Shown here one piece after another: positions 60,770 through 64,000 of a DNA stretch of 64,000 nt. The stretch is from Tipula vernalis. Lineage: Eukaryota; Arthropoda; Insecta; Diptera; Tipulidae. The DNA is taken from NCBI GenBank assembly GCA_958295665.1, contig OY282558.1, forward strand, positions 44,082,389 to 44,146,388, in the 5' to 3' direction. The notes beneath the pieces are model-generated. The model worked only from the letters and a program-made list of their open reading frames with translations, was not told the origin of the DNA and ran no database searches. Both the position numbers and the translations under genes were made by a program. Within the stretch, counting starts at the first letter, position 1, and every line of letters begins with the position of its first letter.

Positions 60770-61510
60770 ACTTTCTTTCACTCTTATAAAATAAAGTATA
60801 GTAATCATGAAAATTTTGGACCTCGAGATTTTTAGAGATTTATTTGTTTTGAGGTCCCCTGAGTCCGAAAAAGTGGGTTTCGAAATGGTGTCTGTCTGTC
60901 TGTCAGTCTGTCAGTCTGTCAGTCTGTCAGTCTGTCAGTCTGTCAGTCTGTCAGTCTGTCAGTCTGTCAGTCTGTCAGTCTGTCAGTCTGTCAGTCTGTC
61001 AGTCTGTCAGTCTGTCAGTCTGTCAGTCTGTCAGTCTGTCAGTATGTCAGTCTGTCAGTCTGTCAGTCTGTCAGTCTGTCAGTCTGTCAGTCTGTCAGTC
61101 TGTCAGTCTGTCAGTCTGTCAGTCTGTCAGTCTGTCAGTCTGTCAGTCTGTCAGTCTGTCTGTCTGTCAGTCTGTCAGTCTGTCAGTCTGTCAGTCTGTC
61201 AGTCTGTCAGTCTGTCTGTCTGTCTGTGTCCTCTCTACAGCCCATATGGTTTAATCCATCGAACTGAAACTTCAGATTTAAGCTTTTTTGATAAATTGGG
61301 AGGTCCCAGTGAATTTTACTCCAAATCAGCTAACCGGAAGTGGTCACTTCCTTGGTCCAGAAAATTTGTTTTGCAAATATCTTAAGAAGTATAAGGTTTA
61401 CAAAAAACTACTTAATACAAAATGTTTCCAAAAATTAAGAAAAAAATAAAATTTCTCAAAATTCTCTGTTCGTAAAAGAAAGTCGTGTGTTGGCCACACC
61501 TCAATTTTTT
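60770..61510 (+). repeat. AGTCTGTC-family repeat, copy B with expanded microsatellite
   Basis: Same order of blocks as copy A, but the 8-bp AGTCTGTC tract spans about 60889-61228 with around 40 units. The long open frame across it (repeating CQSVSLSV) is a by-product of an 8-bp unit without stops. It ends CACACCTCAATTTTTTTTAT where LINE coding sequence resumes. Confidence 0.8.
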
Positions 61511-63758
61511 TTATTAAAATGGTGAATGGGATGATGAAAGGCAGGTTTGAAAAGTTTATGAATGCAAATAGTTTATTGCCAGAGACCATTTTTGGTTTCC
61601 GACGTAACCATTCTGCAAACGAATGTGTGGAAAAATTTGTGTGGGAAGTACGAAAGGAAAAGAAGTTTGTTGTGGCGGTATTTCTGGATATTGAAAGAGC
61701 GTATGATTATGTGGTTCCAGGGAAACTATATCAGGTTCTTTTGAACCTGGGATTTCCTGGAAAAATTTGTAAATGGGTGTATGAGTTTATGAGTGAGCGT
61801 AAGTTTGTTTTGTGTGGAAGAGGTTATAGATTGGAGGGGGCGGTGAATATTGGGCTCCCTCAAGGGAGCAAAATTTCTTCGACCCTCTTCAATCTGTATA
61901 CGAGCTCAATACATAGGTATAATGCCCCCGACAAAGTTATCTTGCAATTTGCAGATGACTTTGTACTAATCGGCAAGGGCAAAACTATCGGCGAGGCCCT
62001 AAATCGAGCTCAGGAATGTGTGATTCAGGTAACACAATGTTTGAATGATTTAAATCTGCGAATGAATTCAAGAAAATGTAATAGTATGGCATTTAGAACG
62101 AATCAAAGAATTGATGTGCGAATCTATAATGAGATAATTGAGTATTCAAGATTGACTAGGTATTTGGGAATCTGAATCGACAATCGATTGAGTTTTAAAG
62201 TGCACATGGAAAAATTAGCCGATAATTGTAAGATCAGATTAAATGTGATCAAAAGGGTGAGTAAACCAAAATGGGGGGCTCACCCTAGCGTGACTGATAT
62301 GCTGCGAAAGGCGCTAGTGTCTTCCAAAATTGCGTATGGAATGAGTGTGTATGGTGACGGATCTAAGGTCGGGTTTGAAAAATTAATGAAAGTTGAGAAT
62401 GCATATGCTAGAGTGGTATTGGGGGCGATTAATTCTACCCCAATACATACTCTATGGTCCGAATTGGGTGAATCACCTCTTAATTATAAGAGGGAATGGA
62501 TCACCGTGTGAGAGACTGTGCGAATGTTGACCAAAGATAATATGTTAGTGAATGAGATAAAAGTAAGATTGGAAGGAGGAACGGATTACCAAAAAACGCA
62601 ACGGTCGAAAATAATGGCGGAAAATATGAATATATTTTCCAAAATTAGACAAGTGGGTCCAAAAGTTCCTCCCGAAAATCTTGCTGTGTGTTTGAATTTT
62701 GGAGGCATAACAAAAGCGATGATGAATGAGTTATCGGTTAAGAGAGAATTTCGAAGAATGCAACTGAATTATTTTGCACATGTGGAAGTATATACTGATG
62801 CTAGTGTTAATGAGGATCGAGTGGGTGTAAGAATTTACATTCCGGCAATGAAAAAAGAGAAAATGTTAAGATTGAATGGTAGCATCTGTATAATGAATGC
62901 AGAATTGATTGGAATTATGGAAGGAATCAAGTTGGCAATGAATGAAGGGAGGAGGAGAGTATTTCTATTCTCCGATTCCTTGAGTGGTTAAGAACTAATA
63001 AAACAGGGAGGGGGTACTCAGGGCAGTGTCTTTGTAGAAATGATGTATGAGTATACCTTCAATCTTGTGGGAGTGAGGTGATTCTACAATGGATACCTTC
63101 ACACCTACAGATTGATGGTAATGACAGAGCCGATATGCTTGCCAAAAGGGGTTGTATGCTTGAGAGGATAACAGATTATGAATTCATGGATGCAAGAGAT
63201 GTACTTCGGATGTTTCAGAAGAATCGGTGGAGAAAATGGGAGAATTAATTTATGGAAAAGAGTAGAGTAAAAGGAAAGAAGTACTTTGAATGGTGTAGTG
63301 CTCCTTTGAGGAAATCATTTTTTAAGGAAATCAAAGGAGACACTACAATGATACGAACGATGGAACGGATGAAATTGAATCATGGTAATTGGAAAGAATG
63401 CTTAAAGAAACGTCATTTGAGTGAGGATGATTTATATGAAAGCTGTTTGATTGTGGAGAACATCGAACATTTAATTCTAAAATGTTCCAAATTTAGCCAA
63501 AATAGAGGAATGTTCGATGTCCTTATGAATTCAAGAAACTTGAATGAATTATTACGAATGGGGAAAAATGAATACAAGATAATGTATGAATTTATCAAAC
63601 TGAGTGGTATAACGGTATGAAAGTGGATCACTGAATGAAAGTTGAGTGAAAGGAAGAAAAAAAAATTGTAAAAAATTAAAAAATTGTAAATTTTGAAATC
63701 GGGCCAGAAGGCTCCTTTTTTGGAGCCAGTGCCATAATAAATACAAAAAAAAAAAAAA
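61511..63758 (+). pseudogene. LINE ORF2, second part (RT, RNase H, zinc-knuckle-like end)
   Basis: RT motifs are in order: FGFRRNHSANECVEKF, motif A VAVFLDIERAYDYV, GLPQGSKISSTLFNLY, catalytic FADDFVLIG, LNLRMNSRKCNSM. A TGA at 62173 interrupts, then HMEKLADNCK... and a second stop at 62509. An RNase H domain follows (VEVYTDASVNEDRVGV, AELIGIMEGIKLAM, FLFSDS, then out of frame LQWIPSHLQIDGNDRADMLA). The C-terminus holds C-x(5)-NIEHLILKCSKF, the cysteine/histidine end seen in I- and Jockey-type elements. Presence of RNase H points to an I-like clade. Stops and frame changes make it inactive. Confidence 0.88.
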
Positions 63759-63770
63759 GACTACATCATT

Positions 63771-64000
63771 GCCTACATCAATTGAAAGGAATGAAACAAA
63801 TTTGAAAAGTTTCATTTTCATACAGAACTCTAGCCTTATACGTACATACTAATTCATTATTCAAATTTTATTAATCATGTACTCGTACATAAAATATTAA
63901 AGCGATTTATTTAAATTTATAATTGGAATTTTTGGTAGTTTATTCGCAAGTATCGTTAAATTTTGGTGCTGTGAAAGTTCAAATATTCCTTCGTTTAAAA
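63771..64000. other. Right edge, no feature
   Basis: AT-rich sequence following the LINE target site. A degenerate repeat of CCTACATCA near 63772 follows the target duplication. No gsc exon is seen before the edge. Confidence 0.3.

Larger units (their letters stand above)
58523..63758 (+). mobile_element. 5'-truncated LINE with 12-bp target duplication and nested insertion
   Basis: GACTACATCATT occurs directly before the element (58511-58522) and directly after a poly-A tail (63759-63770). The element starts inside ORF2, so it is 5'-truncated. It ends with an A-rich tail (63745-63758) after AATAAATAC. A 2.5-kb block (58966-61510) was inserted into it later. Confidence 0.88.

Noticed and set aside
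60807..61385. 192-codon ORF with Ser/Val/Cys/Gln repeats
   Set aside because: It is the AGTCTGTC microsatellite in a repeat family. A stop-free 8-bp unit makes all three frames open.
53676..64000. gsc first coding exon on the minus strand
   Set aside because: I looked for a frame with an eh1-like F-S-I-x-x-I-L motif and a donor in the right phase and found none. The exon is more likely outside the window.

Overview
This is AT-rich insect nuclear DNA, most likely from a fly (Diptera). The clearest host gene is goosecoid (gsc), a homeobox gene on the minus strand. Its homeodomain is split between an exon at 53383-53675 and the last coding exon at 16568-16780, at the conserved V-E / V-W-F-K-N-R-R junction, with consensus splice sites on both sides. 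The exon encoding the N-terminus with its repressor motif was not found and probably lies beyond 64000. The species cannot be named from the sequence alone.

Layout. 1-12275 is a continuous tandem satellite with a 182-bp unit, about 67 copies, with higher-order structure. 12311-15160 holds a broken Ty3/gypsy RNase H-integrase, two tRNA-Ser-like SINE heads in inverted orientation, a long-hairpin MITE and a LINE RNase H scrap. 16568-16780 is the gsc terminal coding exon. 16781-53382 is the 36.6-kb intron inside the homeodomain, filled with mobile DNA. In order it contains a gypsy-like integrase scrap, a composite of two hAT-like MITEs around a 160-bp tandem array, a BEL/Pao gag remnant, a spliced decayed gene of unknown family, a CACTA/EnSpm-like transposase remnant, a BEL/Pao integrase remnant, a foldback element, a gypsy-type element with inverted LTRs, a MITE with 27-bp terminal repeats, a P-element-like scrap, an apparently intact mariner-type transposon (DD41D spacing, about 410-bp terminal repeats), a frameshifted MULE transposase and two more MITE-like elements. 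53383-53675 is the gsc homeobox exon. From 53676 to the right edge is probably gsc intron 1. It contains a 5'-truncated LINE (58523-63758) with a 12-bp target duplication, itself split by a 2.5-kb nest of (AGTCTGTC)n-bearing repeats and another array of the same 160-bp repeat.

The only uninterrupted protein genes are the gsc exons and the mariner transposase. Nearly everything else is transposon-derived and carries frameshifts, stops or truncations. No operon-like or CRISPR-like arrangement was seen and none is expected in this genome. The most unusual structures are the HOR-forming satellite with overlapping dyads, the MITE-array-MITE composite with swapped 8-bp flanks, the gypsy element with inverted LTRs, and the mariner with very long terminal repeats.
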